Assembly (NCBI GenBank): GCA_011319805.1
Contig: SJRY01000229.1
Span: 868,001 to 932,000 of the forward strand
Length of the DNA: 64,000 nt
Direction of reading: 5' to 3'
Origin: Macrocybe gigantea
Taxonomy: Eukaryota; Basidiomycota; Agaricomycetes; Agaricales; Callistosporiaceae
How positions within the stretch are numbered: the stretch's first letter is position 1; the number at the start of each line of letters is the position of its first letter. Below the pieces are notes generated by a model that was not told the DNA's origin, searched no databases, and saw nothing but the letters and a program-made list of their open reading frames with translations. The position numbers and the translations under genes are program-made. Below, in pieces: positions 34,963 through 47,161 of this stretch.

Positions 34963-36442
34963 GACGATGGTGGCGCGTTGCTCGACGGACGATAGGCTTC
35001 GTGTGTCTTTAGGACCTTATGAGTAAATCGAATCTACATCAGGAAACAATTCTGTTGGCGTACCTTTTGGAGCCACTTCCACAACCGACTTTTGCGTCCT
35101 CATGAGGGAGAAGGTAGGCTGTCTATCTTGTTATCAGCGTCCTCAGAGCTCGACATTTTAAAACTTGCGCGATAACGATCAACAACATGCCGAACAATGG
35201 AGAATTGCTCCAACGCCGACGCCGAACTCACACGCAGGATGGTGGACCCTTCCTGGCCTCGCACTGTGGCCAAGAACAATGCAAAATATTGAGACATTGG
35301 AGCCCCGCCTTGTCCGGAGAGATCATGCAAGCATTCTTGCGTTCAGCTCGCCCGAGTGCCGTAGGGAAGGACGCTAGTGTGGACTGAGGAACGCCTGGCG
35401 AGTAAGCGGAGCGAACTGCAAAGTCTCACTCTCCGTTGAAAATTTCGCATCGTACAATCGGAGGATGGATGAGCCCGAGGTCTTCACGTCCGTCGATCTC
35501 TCGTTTGCCGCTCTGGCATTCAGGTGCTAGGGCCATAAGCGGATGGTTAGCGTCTGAGGTAGAAGATTATTCGCCAGACCAGCAGCCGAACGCCATTGAT
35601 TGTGGAACAAGACATCCGCACCCGTATCCCCACTGCTAGAGTCACCCCGCCGCGGAGATGAGTTGTCCTTCAAACAAGCATCCGCTTAGTATTTGAGTAT
35701 CAGCCTAAAGTCATCAAGTGTGAGATGCTGTGCAGCCTAGTTCCTTTGGACAATGGGTGTCTCATGCTGGCATTCGAGATGCCATTTCATACTTCGCGCA
35801 TTGGACAACCTTCCCTACGCCCAACACTTTTCGCAATGCTATTAGGCAGTTTCTCCGATGTCTTCCACATCAACGCGAGAAATTTTCCGTCCAACGGAAT
35901 CGAATTTGAGAGCAAGCAGTGGGATGTTAACCGCGCTTGTGGATCTAGGGCATGCAGAGAGAAAATGTTCCGCGAATTGCTGGTTGGTTAATTTGGTTAG
36001 GCGGCGGCGAGTGATGGCTGACACACTCACGTCGGAGGAAGCACCCGCACGACACTGGGAAAGCACTAACACGAAACAATGTGCCAGATGCACTACATCG
36101 CAGAAGGAGATAGGGGGCAATGATTCGCATGTTGTCTAGTGGGCTGCCTAGAGACAGGTCATGCTTTCTTCCAGTGCTTTCTTTGAAGATCGAGCTATGC
36201 CCATTGATTTATTACCAACGATAGCACACGGAATGCTGTGCGCTAAGTGAAAGTTAAATCTTGATTTTGAACGTTGTCTAGTATGTAGGCGAAGCCCGTT
36301 CGGGAGTACCGTCTCTCTAGGTGAACCCTATGGTCAGTATCTAACCGTACAACACGCTGTCAGTTGGATGAGGCTTGATTTATATTAGTTAACTCGATGG
36401 CTGCCAACTCGTCAGCTTTTCTGTGTGTCATCGCCACGCTGA
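34963..36442. other. Intergenic region, possibly with a small spliced gene
   Basis: About 1.5 kb with no recognised protein. At 35950-36030 (minus strand) there is a good intron pattern: GAC|GTGAGTGTGT donor, CCTAACC branch site, ACCAACCAG acceptor, 51 bases, open frame on both sides, ending QFAEHFLS...VDVEDIGETA at 35842. No clear start codon was found, so it is only noted. Confidence 0.35.
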
Positions 36443-37607
36443 TCACGCACGTATTGAAGTTTTGCCCAACCAATACGACTTCAAATTGGCGGGAAGCCCA
36501 ACCCAGTATTGTGCATTCATACTGCAAAATTGCAGTACCGAGTCTGTTGTGTCCTTTACCAACAAGATGCCCTGTCGCTTGAGAGAGGAGGACGCCAGAT
36601 GTTCCTTGATCAGTTCTAACAACTTGATGACCTTCTGCAATCGAATTTCATGTGTTCGTTCCCATCGATCGAGATATCCGCCTGCTTCAAGGTCCACGAA
36701 ACGGACGCGTAGGAATTGTCCGTGGCCATCATGGTACGCCGCAATGAGATTCGGAGTGCGAGAGAACCACATCTGCGCCAAAGCATTGCCCCTGCCGAAA
36801 GCACCATTCCTGCGGCGTGTCAAAGGGAAGGTTTTGATCTCGGCGATAGACCGCTGTTCGATCGGTACTCCGGATCGTATGATGTGCAGACCCGTCGGGA
36901 GCACCGTCTCTCGCTCTTGCTCCGGGACTCCCTGATCCATAGGCGAATCGATCAAACAAGCGTCTGTTTGACATAGCACCATCATCCTCAATCCACCGAA
37001 TGTATATGTCATGACGCGCATATGTTCCAAGGTTCCAGAAGGCATTGGGGCTGTGAATTGTTGCTCAAAGTTCATGCCGTAACTTGTATAACTAGAAGTG
37101 TAGCCTCTGCTTGGCCAGCCTGAATGAAAAAAGACAGTGTTGCCCACAATTTCGGCATCGATGCGGTATGCTATAGAACCTCCGGATACAAATTTGTGAA
37201 GGGCTCGAAGATTTCTGCGTTCGGTGATAAAGTCAAGCTGCCTCATTTCAGCTTGAGGCGATTCTAGATGGACCGCTGTAATTGCACCTTCCAGAGGATA
37301 AGGACGTAGTTTGTGGCGTCGGTCAGGTACTCCTTTGTCAGGACTGACGATTGCCGGCAGCTCGCGAGGCGTCCATATTGGCGGAGTGGCTAGAAGAACA
37401 GAAGACAGGTTCGTTAAGACTCATCAGCGTCCTATAAATGGAGACAATTGCACCTGGAACGATAACGAATTTATCGCCATAGCTATACGAGGCTGGACAA
37501 GACACGTTATGAAGAGAAACGGGAAGCAATGGATCGTAGAATATCTCATTCAGATGAATTGTCCGCAGAAGAGCTTGTATCCCTTGGTAAATGGCCCGGT
37601 TGGCCAT
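36443..37607 (-). CDS. Fungal protein of the family mislabelled geranylgeranyl pyrophosphate synthetase
   Basis: Two exons, 37607-37454 and 37389-36443, joined by a 64-base intron, give 366 residues with no frame break. The core motifs are FVSGGSIAYRIDAEIVGNTV, YTFGGLRMMVLCQTDACL, FSRTPNLIAAYHDG and LDRWERTHEIRLQKVIKLL. I recall these from a family widespread in fungi whose members carry the database name geranylgeranyl pyrophosphate synthetase. There are no Asp-rich DDxxD prenyl-transferase motifs here, so the name should not be taken as a function. The second exon opens TPPIWTPRELPAIVSPDKG, as usual for this family. It is divergent from IML1, 300 bases away. Real function unknown. Confidence 0.65.
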
Positions 37608-37907
37608 TGTGAGTGCAGCGGCGCGCTCAGACGGGGCAGCGAGTCCGGCCCGCTGCTACAAGATGGAAGGCAATGCGTGCCACGAGCTGGACAACTATAG
37701 GATCTGAAAGAAGCTGCTGAACAGTAGGGAGGCTTCATGTCAGGACGAGCAGGTCTGTTTCGCAGATAAACCTTATACGCACCTACAAGGAGCATATGAC
37801 CGTGATGGTCACGGTCGAAGTTGGAGGTGACCATTGTTGACCTCCACCACATCTGACTTTCCGTCGTGTTTCAGCGTTATATTCCCCATCGCTTAAAATG
37901 CCGATGA
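37608..37907. promoter_or_regulatory. Divergent intergenic region upstream of IML1
   Basis: Exactly 300 bases separate the two start codons, so both promoters must lie here. No clear TATA box was seen. Confidence 0.4.
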
Positions 37908-40900
37908 ATGGAACATGAAACATCCAATGTCTACGGCTCGAGAAGATTTCATTATGGTCGTCGGCGGTCCAACACAGCTCAGTCTATCCTGAGGTCAATA
38001 CCTGCTCCGCCTCTTAGATACGGAGATTCAAAAGTTCTTAATGCATGGGTACGCGACACCAAGGACAAGGCTTCCCCTCCTGTGATTTTCAACCATTCTT
38101 ATTGGCCGGGTGTGGCGGAAGGGGATATGTTGAGATTGGTTGCCAGCAATTCGGAGGATCTTGAACTTTCCTTTCTGTTTACGGTACCGAAGGAGGACAG
38201 CGGGCTCCCACAGAACCTGCAGGTGTGTATCTCGTTGGCTCTTTATTCCAAAGACAATTCAATGTTCATTATAGATATCTGTCTCTAAAGTCATCGCAGA
38301 CAAATTCCGTATCAAGAATTACTCTGATGTGATGCTGACCAAGGTATTACTCCCAAATGTCATTCGTCTGCGACGACTATAGCTCATAACTACTCCAGGT
38401 AAATCAGGACACATGCTACGCGGACTATATCGAGTTCATCTTCCAAGACCAATACCTTGGGCGAAACGACATGTGGCGTCTGGGCCAGCATCTTGCTGGT
38501 CAATGCGTATATGTAGATCAGGAAGTCACATTCATTGGGAGCATTGTGGCTCGAATTAACGCTATCTATATTGCTGGCAAGGAGGTAATTTATCCATGCC
38601 TTTCAATACTATAGGGCTAAGGAATCCGCCATAGGTTTCTTCGGCCTTCGTCACTCGTGCATCGAAGGCTATCTACAGATCCTTATCTGCTAAAATTACG
38701 ATATTCATCCAGGTCTGTCGGGAACTCTGGGAATTCGCTGGCGACGGGGAACGTTACAACGAGAAAATTGTTCATTCATTCCTCCCAACGCTCTTCGAAA
38801 AGTGGAGCAAAGCCGCCACCAACCACATCGTGACAATAGTCTTGATATCTCGTGTATACTATGATGAATCTGAGGTGGACTATGCCGCAGGACCTCTCCG
38901 TCGCGATGATTTCGGCAAATGGTACAAAGATTTCTATAAAGTCATCACAGATTTGGAGATCGTGCACGAGTGGAAACCTACCCTCGTCAGCCTGAAAGAT
39001 TCCTTCTGGGATTTCCAGCGCGACATTCTTTTGACCCATCATTACCACCGGTCGCACCAAGACGCAGAAATCGGCTCTCCTGCCCATGTTCGCCTGGTCG
39101 GCCAGATTTCATATGCTCACGATGGTCCTATATTGGAAGCCATTAATCTTGCATTGAATCCCACCGAGACTCATTACATCGATCGTTCGCTGTCCTTGAC
39201 TGGATCTACCATCATCCTCCTCACGCCAGGGACAGGTTACTTCCGAGTTTCTAAACACCTTCTTCGCCTCACCACGATACGTCTACTGGACCAAGGCTTT
39301 GGGATTGACCTCGTTTCTCTCTCAAAACCGCCTCTTCATCAGAGCCCCATCTTCAGCTACCAGAGTGTTTCTCAAGAATCAAGTTCAGACGCCAATCCTC
39401 GGCCGAGTTCTTATTCGTCAGACCCACTTGCCGGGCCGCTGGTCAATAATGCCAACGATTCCGCAAATAAGAAAACATTTTGGTGGGAGCCTTTCTGGAT
39501 CTCAATCACGTTTTGGGATAAGCAGATGGATCTACCTTTCAGAGGGGACCGGTTCGTGTCCAGTTTTAGTTTGCAAGTCCTCGACCTGACGTACCTGTAG
39601 GTTTGTAGGCCGAGCGAAAATGCATCAAGTCCAGATGCTAGGACTATTGGACCTTGATGTGCTATCAAGCATCGAGGTTCCTTTTTTGCCTGAACCATTG
39701 GACTCTTCGCTATCCCATCGAGATTCCCCAGACGAACCTCCGTCAAAAGTTGACGCATACAGATTTGACATGGAGATATTCGCCTCAAAAGTTGGACCAT
39801 CGTGGACGCCACAGAGCCGTAACTCCATCGCCTCCACGTCAAGTAGCACGACATTGACTATTCCATACCGAAACGCGACTGTTGAAAAGCGAAACTCGCA
39901 GAGAAACTCTATTGTAGGGACCAAAATTGTTCCTATTGAAGAGAGCCCTAAGCGCATCATTCGGGAACTGCCTCCTGATGAACCTCAAGGCATCGTATCC
40001 AAGGTTTCTGTAGCCTCGCCTGCTACGGGGTTGAGCGCATCGCCCTCAAGTTCATCAGTCCATTCGCTCCGGTCAAGTTTGTCGGCTGCCTCTTTGAGGG
40101 GAGTGCGCAATGCCCAGGAGCCTCTAAGGCCGACATCGCTGGCCTCCAAGTTGGCGCCTTCATGGCTTTTCAATCCTTTCAGGAGCTCCCCAAGCGAACC
40201 GCAGACGTTTCAGGTTTTTGCTGCAGGTTCATCTATCAGCCCCGCTAGTTCAACACCGACAAATGCGACACCTACACCTATACCAAGTACGCCTAAGCCT
40301 GCTGCCAAGACGTCTTCTCCGATCCGCACGCCCGCGGTGTTGAAGTCTTCAGTAGCACAGATTTCCCAATCACCAGCTCCTGTGGCCATCAGACCCTCCA
40401 ATACCTCAGCTCGTGTACACATTAGCCGCACTTATGAAGAAGACAGTTTGATGCCTCATCGGGGATCGTATCCTCGTAGATCGCCCGTCAATACACCGCC
40501 TCGAGATGAAACCGTCTTGGGTAAACGCCGAAGTGCTGCATCTGTACACGCAGGCATGCTGGCCTCATCGCCGCCCGTCAGTGTGTGCAATCCCTCGCAG
40601 CCTCTCTCCTCAGCTCCGCACACGCTCTCTCTTCTTGCTCGACGATGGCAGCACATGTTCCCTCAAGCGCAACACAAGTATGAAATCAAATGGAAGGCGA
40701 TGGTCATACCGTTGTGTCTACCTCTTACGGTTGAACACTTTCCGACTACTGCGGAGCTTGAATTGAACTACGACGTTTTCTCCTATGATTTCGTCGTCGA
40801 TCCTCGAGACGTACGCTCCTTCCTCGTTGAGCCACCTGCTGTGAAGGGATCGAACGACGATATCCGGCAAGCGTGGGCTCTTGCGATCATGAGGGGCATG

Positions 40901-42998
40901 GCCGCGGTCAGACTGGCGCAAGGATTCCAATTTGTAATCAGCCTGCCACTCAAAAATCAAGTCGCTTTGAGTACGAGCAGGACGCTAAGGCGAACCAAGT
41001 CTTTCATCCCGGACGAAGACGTAATTCCAAAGCCTGCCGGCGCTGCTGACGTGCTACGGTCCACCTCAGATCCTGTTTATCTGGGTATGAGCAACGAGAT
41101 TCACAGGATTTCTTACACGGGCGAGGCTATTCAAGTCCGGCGATATGTACGGCGACAAGCTCCAACTCCTCCTTTCGACTATCAATGTCTCATTTGGCCG
41201 AAGCTAGGAGGTACGCAGCTTGCGCCTGAGTTCCGGTCGCCATTACGTGTCTCTAACTCCACACTTCCAGGGGGCTACACCGAACTCACCACAAGATTTT
41301 CTTCTCACGGATTTGAGAATTACGGCTGGAATCGGTGAGCCTTGTATCACCACTCTTACTTCCTCGGGTTCATCAGACCTCTGGACACGGTAGATTGGAC
41401 ATGCTCGTAGCTGGATACGAACACCACTTTAACGAGTCGCTGCGCTACTGGCGCACACGCTTTATCGTGCTCCCAACAGCGGAACCGCCAGCCTCCCCAG
41501 CCTCGTCAGGGGAGAAGCTAAACGACGAAGAAATGAGAATCCTCGGGATCGAGAAGTTGGCGGAGCAGTTCACGAAGTTGCGTTGGCAACCAGCAGAAGA
41601 GAAGACGACCCACCCCGCTCCTCCAGTGCGCTTTTTGCAGACTACGTTGAACCCGGCCAGCTCGGTCATGGACGAGTCGCTGATGGACCAGCTGGACTTG
41701 ATCCACGCGGCAGGACCGCTGAGGAAGAAGATAGTCAACAGTCGCGAAATCGGTGAGATGTCGCTGGCTGCGATCGCGAAAGCCATGCAGGAAAAGGACG
41801 GCGTGCCCATCAAGAACTATCATTGGCACGTAAGACAGTATCCGAACTCCTTCATCGGGTATGACCTTGTTTCGTGGCTCGTTCGCGAATTCAAAGACGT
41901 ATCATCGAGAATCCAAGCCGTGGAGTGGGGCGTTAAGCTACAAGAGCAAGGCTTGTTTGAGCACGTTCGAGGACAGCATGGCTTCCTGGATGGGTGAGCG
42001 AAATTTCAACCTTTTAGCTAAACTTGTTTGGTGATTGAGCTTGGGCAGGCACTACTTCTATCGACTCAAAGGGGAATACGCAGTCCCATCGACACCCAAA
42101 AGTTGGTTCAGAAGATACGCGACGGAAGATTTGGTCCCGCGCTCAGGTCACTATCCGTCAAGCGTAGCAAAGCCCAAAAACACAAGCCCGCGTCGGCATA
42201 AAAAGCGCCTCATTCTCAGCCAGAGCATGGTTATCGACATTGATCCAAACAAGGTAAGCCCAGGACACTTGACGAGCGCAAACGCGAGTGGGGCTCAGTT
42301 GCTTTGCTCCACAGAGAAGCGACCAAGCCGAATCGGTGATCCTCCACCACGACCTCATCCACAACCCGGCGAACGCGTTCCACTTTGAGCTGCAGTGGAT
42401 CGGGACGACGGCGCGGTGCATCGAGGATCTGATCCGGCAGTGGAGCAGGCTGATCGAGCGGTACGGCCTGAGGCTCGTCGAGGCGTACGTGAACGAGATC
42501 AGCGAGGTGCGCAACCGCAACGCGTTCCAGTCGTGCTTCCCCATCCGGCTCGCCGTCCCGCCTCCGTTCGTGATGAACATCGAAAAGCGCGTGCCCGAGG
42601 GCACGTCCGCGATGCACTTTTTCGAGTACGCGCTCCTGCGGCGGTTGGGATACGTCATGGACGTCGAGGCGCACTCGATGTACCCCGAGCAGGTCGAGGT
42701 GGTATACTCGTACCGTCGAACGCCGTACAAGTACTCCCAGTTCGTTCACCGCTCCGGAGCCGGGTTCGTGCAGGTCCTCGGCGGCTCGAGGGGCTTTGTG
42801 TTCTTGACGAATCGACTGATGGGCCCCGGCCGTACGGGGACGACGAAGAACAAGGAGCTGGCGACGGTCGCAGAGGAGATCAGGATCGAGCTGCACAAGT
42901 TTTGCTCGAACAAGGCGGCTCTGGAGAAATTTTACGATGAGGAGCTGGCGATGCTGGGGAATCCCGCCCCCGACGACCCGCTGACAATAATAACTTGA
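37908..42998 (+). CDS. IML1: Iml1/DEPDC5, GATOR1 (SEACIT) subunit acting on the Rag GTPase/TORC1 pathway
   Basis: Iml1 is the catalytic subunit of the complex that stimulates GTP hydrolysis by Gtr1/RagA at the vacuole and so turns TORC1 off when amino acids are low. The gene codes for roughly 1,500 residues in about ten exons, all in phase. The N-terminal domain reads DSKVLNAWVRDTKDKASPPV, HSYWPGVAEGDMLRLV, DYIEFIFQDQYLGRNDMWRL, then VHEWKPTLVSLKDSFWDFQR and TGSTIILLTPGTGYFRVSKH. A long Ser/Pro/Thr linker follows (about 39750-40600). The next conserved block has YEIKWKAMVIPLCLPLTVEH, SYTGEAIQVRRYVRRQAPTP and ESLRYWRTRFIVLPT. A DEP domain is at 41756-42080 (YPNSFIGYDLVSWLVREFKD, QGLFEHVRGQHGFLDG). 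The C terminus has HFELQWIGTTARCIEDLIRQ and ends before 42998. An upstream small exon cannot be excluded. It converges on NAT3. Confidence 0.92.
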
Positions 42999-43064
42999 TT
43001 GAGATGTGTATATTAAAGATGTTTAATTAGGTGCTCAATGTTGGTCGCAGTGCTACTGGCAATG

Positions 43065-43885
43065 TTATGAGACGTCGTGTGCACTGACGATCATGTCTCT
43101 TCCGTTCGCCCTGACCGAACGTCTATTCAGGTCGCGCGACAGCGGTTTCCGCATGTCTGTCGTATCACAAACTCAGAAAAAGAAACTGCAACATGCAAAT
43201 CCGCACTCAAGCGACTCACCAAACGCGTCTTCCTCGTCCCGGCCTCCCTTGCCCAAGCCCAAGTTCCCATAATACTCTCTGACGCGCCTGTACACGCTGT
43301 ATCCAAACTCTTCATACATCCCGATGGCGACGGCATTGGCGCAGCGGACGTAGAGGTCGACGAAGAAGCCCTTGTAGGACTCGTCGGAGACGTACTCGAG
43401 CAGGGACATCATCTTGCGCGCGAGCGAGAGCCGGCGGTACTCGGGCGCGACGGTCAGCGCCGTGACGTGCCCGTGCCACTCGGTCCCTGCGCCTTCGGCC
43501 TTGCCGATGACTGGTTGGCGGTCTCCGTGAGCGATTGAGGCTGGAGAGGGAAGGGAGGGAGAGGTGACGGGGGAGGAGGGGGGACGCACCGTAGCCCATC
43601 ATTCGCCCGTTTGGCGCTTCTTGGACGCAGCAGAGGTCCGGCCATCGCGAGAGGTAGCTAAGATAGAATCCGATACCGTACTGCGATGTCCAAGAGCGTT
43701 CAATATGCCTTTGCACCGAGGAGACCCAGAACACTCACCGTCTCTGTCCATATGTCCAAGTTTCTGGCGAGAAAACGAGGTCGGTGGGTCCGGAATGCGT
43801 CTCTCAAGGCCGTGAACCGGAGCTAAACTCACATGTTGTTGAACTTGAACATGTCCGAGGCTTTGAATGGTCTCAGGATGCTCAT
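43065..43885 (-). CDS. NAT3: NatB catalytic subunit Nat3/Naa20 (N-terminal acetyltransferase)
   Basis: Naa20 acetylates nascent proteins starting Met-Asp, Met-Glu, Met-Asn or Met-Gln. From ATG 43885 the exons join cleanly as MSILRPFKASDMFKFNNINL, DIWTET, then YGIGFYLSYLSRWPDLC, NGRMMGYVIGKAEG, WHGHVTALTVAPEYRRLSLA (the acetyl-CoA binding part of the GNAT fold), EYVSDESYKGFFVDLYVR, and FGYSVYRRVREYYGN. A last exon reads FDMRKPLSRD and ends HDVS at the TAA at 43065. All introns have GT...AG ends and all phases fit. Only 66 bases separate its stop from that of IML1 on the other strand, so the 3' untranslated regions must overlap. Confidence 0.93.
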
Positions 43886-45343
43886 GCTGGGCTCGTATTG
43901 AATAGAAAAAAAAAGAGAAGATGGAAGTTGGTGTTGGTGTGAGACGGACAAGCGTGTGTACGGCCCAGGCCGATCACTCATGTCCTCGGCTTGTTCAATC
44001 CACACACGTTTTGCTCTTCCAACGGTCGAGAAAGGTTCATGGAGCGCCTCCCATATTTCGCGTACGACGCGAACTAATTGTGCAACTTGTGTCTCTTACT
44101 ACACGTGGAATTTCGCCGAGCAGGCAGCATGCATGGAAGGACCATGACTTGGGCCACAAATGTTCAAATTCACCGGGTCGGTACTCCCAAGCTTCCCCAC
44201 ACACCCCAAGTCGAACCAAGCCGGCTCTAATCTCCACATTCTGAACGTCAAACGGTGGGGAACGCTTCCCAGCCTCAAAACGCTTGGACAGGAATCCTCA
44301 AACAAGTTTTCCCTCATGCGGAATAGCAATTCCGGGCGCTGCACAGACTCGGAGACAGAGTAACCTGAGCGTGTACTAATGCAGCCCCGTGTTCTCCCCA
44401 GTCCTTCCTGCTTACCCCGTTTGTCGCGTGTCTGTTCAGGAGACGTCCATCAGCCGGATGCTCCGAATCTGCCCTAGACGTACAGACTCGTGTGCGGAGC
44501 TGCGTGCTGCTGCGTGCCCACTGCCAAGAGACAAAAAAAGGCGGAAGTGCGCAGGCAGCAAGGAAAGCGTATCGTGGACGTGCGTGGCACACTGGCATAT
44601 CGATAGCGACGCTGCGGGCGTGCTGCGGGCCTGTCTCCAGAGCATCCTAAATTCGAACGCAGCGGTAAACCTGTTGGCTTTGGAAAAACCGCGGGCAGCT
44701 GGATCGCCTGATTTTGTCGGTTCGCTTGCGATTCTGAACGCGGTTCAGTTTAACGCCTGCGGTTGCCATTCCTTTTCCCCCAATCCACCTGAAAACCACG
44801 AATCCGTCATTCTGCGCTAACCCGATCGCACATTCTGGTAATGTCGTGGGACCGTTTCCGTTGCAATAGTTATTTTTCTTTACTCATAAACCATGATCTC
44901 ATCATCCCGCACACCCACTCTCAGGCACACGAAATGACGTGTCTGTCAGCTGCAAGGCGTCCTCCCTGGGACCGCTCAGATTGCTACACCGATTGCAGAG
45001 CAGTTCCGCTCCATGAGACGTATTTTACATAGCACACATTCCCGACGAAGCCCGAATAATGCATGTGAATGGATTTACTCTGACCTTGATTCGCTGCGAC
45101 TCCTGAACGTCTTGGAGACGCGCGTTCGACAATCCGTGTTTTCGAACCAGTCTAGCCATAGAAGCAACATCTCGGAGAGTTTCCCTCCGGCGCGAGAGTC
45201 AGTTTTAATGAGCGGCAGAGAGAGATGCATAAGACCCCGAGCACTCACAAAACAAAGGACAAACAGGGGAGTGGAAAGGACAGGGACCCCAAGGACTTCG
45301 ATCGAGAGCTCGAGCAACAATCGTTACGCTCGGTAAAAAAAAA
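43886..45343. other. Intergenic region
   Basis: About 1.5 kb between two divergent genes (NAT3 and the AT-hook gene). No coding exon recognised. Confidence 0.45.
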
Positions 45344-47161
45344 ATGTCGCAACATCTGCATCACCACCACCCGACATACGTTCACTACACTGGCCCACCC
45401 GACGCGCACATCCAGACTCAGGTCATCCATGCCCCCGCTGGCATCGCGCCCCAGGACACAACACACCAACACCACCAGCCCCATGCACATCATCATCATC
45501 ACCAGCAACAGCAGCAGCAGCACCAAGTCGCGCACCCCTCGTCGTCGTCGTCGCCCATGCCCGTCAGTGGCGGCCCGCCCCTCGTGGCGACGGGCGATTG
45601 GACAAAGGATCTCGTGCATCTTGCCAAGACGGCAGAGCTCAAGTGCGTTTTCTTTTTTTTTTTTTTTTTTCGAATGCCTAATTCTACACGGGCCCGGGGC
45701 GCCACTTTGCGCGTTGCAAACCTTTTCCCGGAGACGCCTTTCGTCCCGGCCGCCTCTCTCTCGTTCTGATCACGGCGACCGTCATTCTTTTGCTGTCTTT
45801 TGTCTTTATCGGTGTCTTTCTTTTGCTTTCTCGCTATCGAATGCAAGCGCTGAAACTGACGATGCACCCTCCCTGCGAACTGCTTTTCGCACACGCACAG
45901 AAAACACGCGCTGACCTGCAGCTCCACACGGCGCATATCTTATCGGCCCACGCGTCTCTGGCAGAAAAAAGCAAGGCGATCCAGGACATCCGAGAACAGA
46001 AAAATAAGTGTGTCATCCCGCGTGATCTCACTTTCGACGATCGCATCGCACTCATCTCATCCTTTTCTCAGGCTAGAGAGCGAACGACAACGGCTTTTAA
46101 GCTGTCTCAGAGAGGTGGTATCCGATTGCTCATTTCTTTTCGTCGTTTCTGTTGTTGAACGTTCGACAAAGGTGAACGAAGATCGGGACAAGGCAAGCAC
46201 CGCCTGCTGATTCGCCTTTGCCTTGCCCAACTTAACGATTGAGATGATCAGGCGATCTCATGGAATCCTCCATCGAGAAAGAGTGAGACACCGACGCTTC
46301 GCCTTCTCCCTCTCGATGACCCTCGCTGATCACGGCCCGTATTCCCAGATGCAACGAGCTGCGCGCGAGGATGAACCAGCTGACAGAGGGCGACTACGCC
46401 ATCGCAAAAAACGACGTCGACAGGCTCAGACAGGAGCTGGGCCAGCCACCGCTCCCGAGTCTGCAAGAAACACTAGAAGAGAAAACCGCTCAGTGAGTCT
46501 AGTCTACACTTGTTCTTTCCTTTTTTCGGATTCGTTTTCTGCTCTTGTCAAACACTTTTGTTTCGACTTTCAATTCCGCATGTACGGGGCTCTTATTCGG
46601 TTCGGTGCATACCACATGTCTTATGGCCCCGCTTTAACTGCCACTTTTTCTTTTGGCATTTTGAATTGGAACACGTTACTGATTGATAGTTTCTTTAATT
46701 AATCACCTCGTCCGACTTTCCTGCCTTCCTCCACCATATCACTCTTGGAAATCCCTCCATCTTCGGGGAATACCAACGTGGCAAACCAACTGGCGTGATA
46801 CCTCCCAACTTTGACAACCAAAAAAAAAAAATACGCCGCTTGTCACACGCCCCTTGACCCTACCCCAACGCATGACGCAAATCCAAATCCAAATCCAAAT
46901 TCGAATATCCTACAGATATCTCAACGAGCGCCGGCTGAACGGGAGCGAGTCGCAATCCGGCGGCGGCGGCGCGGCGGCGGTGGTGGTACGAAGCGCGGCG
47001 CGCAGGAGACGCAGCTTGAGGGCCAGCAGGGCACGGGTAAGCGGCCGAGGGGGAGACCCAAGGGGAGCAAGAACCGCGTCAAGAGCGCATCGACGGTCGC
47101 TTCTGGCTCTGTGAGCACCGGAGCCAGTGCGGGCAGTGCGGCGGCTGGCGTGATGATGTAG
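45344..47161 (+). CDS. Coiled-coil protein with His/Gln-rich N terminus and C-terminal AT-hook
   Basis: No gene symbol recognised. Exon 1 (ATG 45344) encodes a His- and Gln-rich start (HLHHHHPTYVHYTG, then runs of His and six Gln) and ends TKDLVHLAKTAELK. Later exons give a helical, probably coiled-coil region: LQLHTAHILSAHASLAEKSK, AIQDIREQKNKLESERQRLL, SCLREVNEDRDK, DLMESSIEKECNELRARMNQ, LTEGDYAIAKNDVDRLRQEL and PSLQETLEEKTAQYLNERRL. The end is an AT-hook, KRPRGRPKGSKNR, which binds the minor groove of AT-rich DNA, followed by a Ser/Ala/Gly tail. A DNA-associated nuclear protein is inferred. At least two frame slips occur without splice sites: at the start of exon 2 (about 45915) and in a GGC-rich stretch (about 46970). 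The intron after NEDRDK seems to begin with GCAAGC, and its phase is not resolved. Confidence 0.75.
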
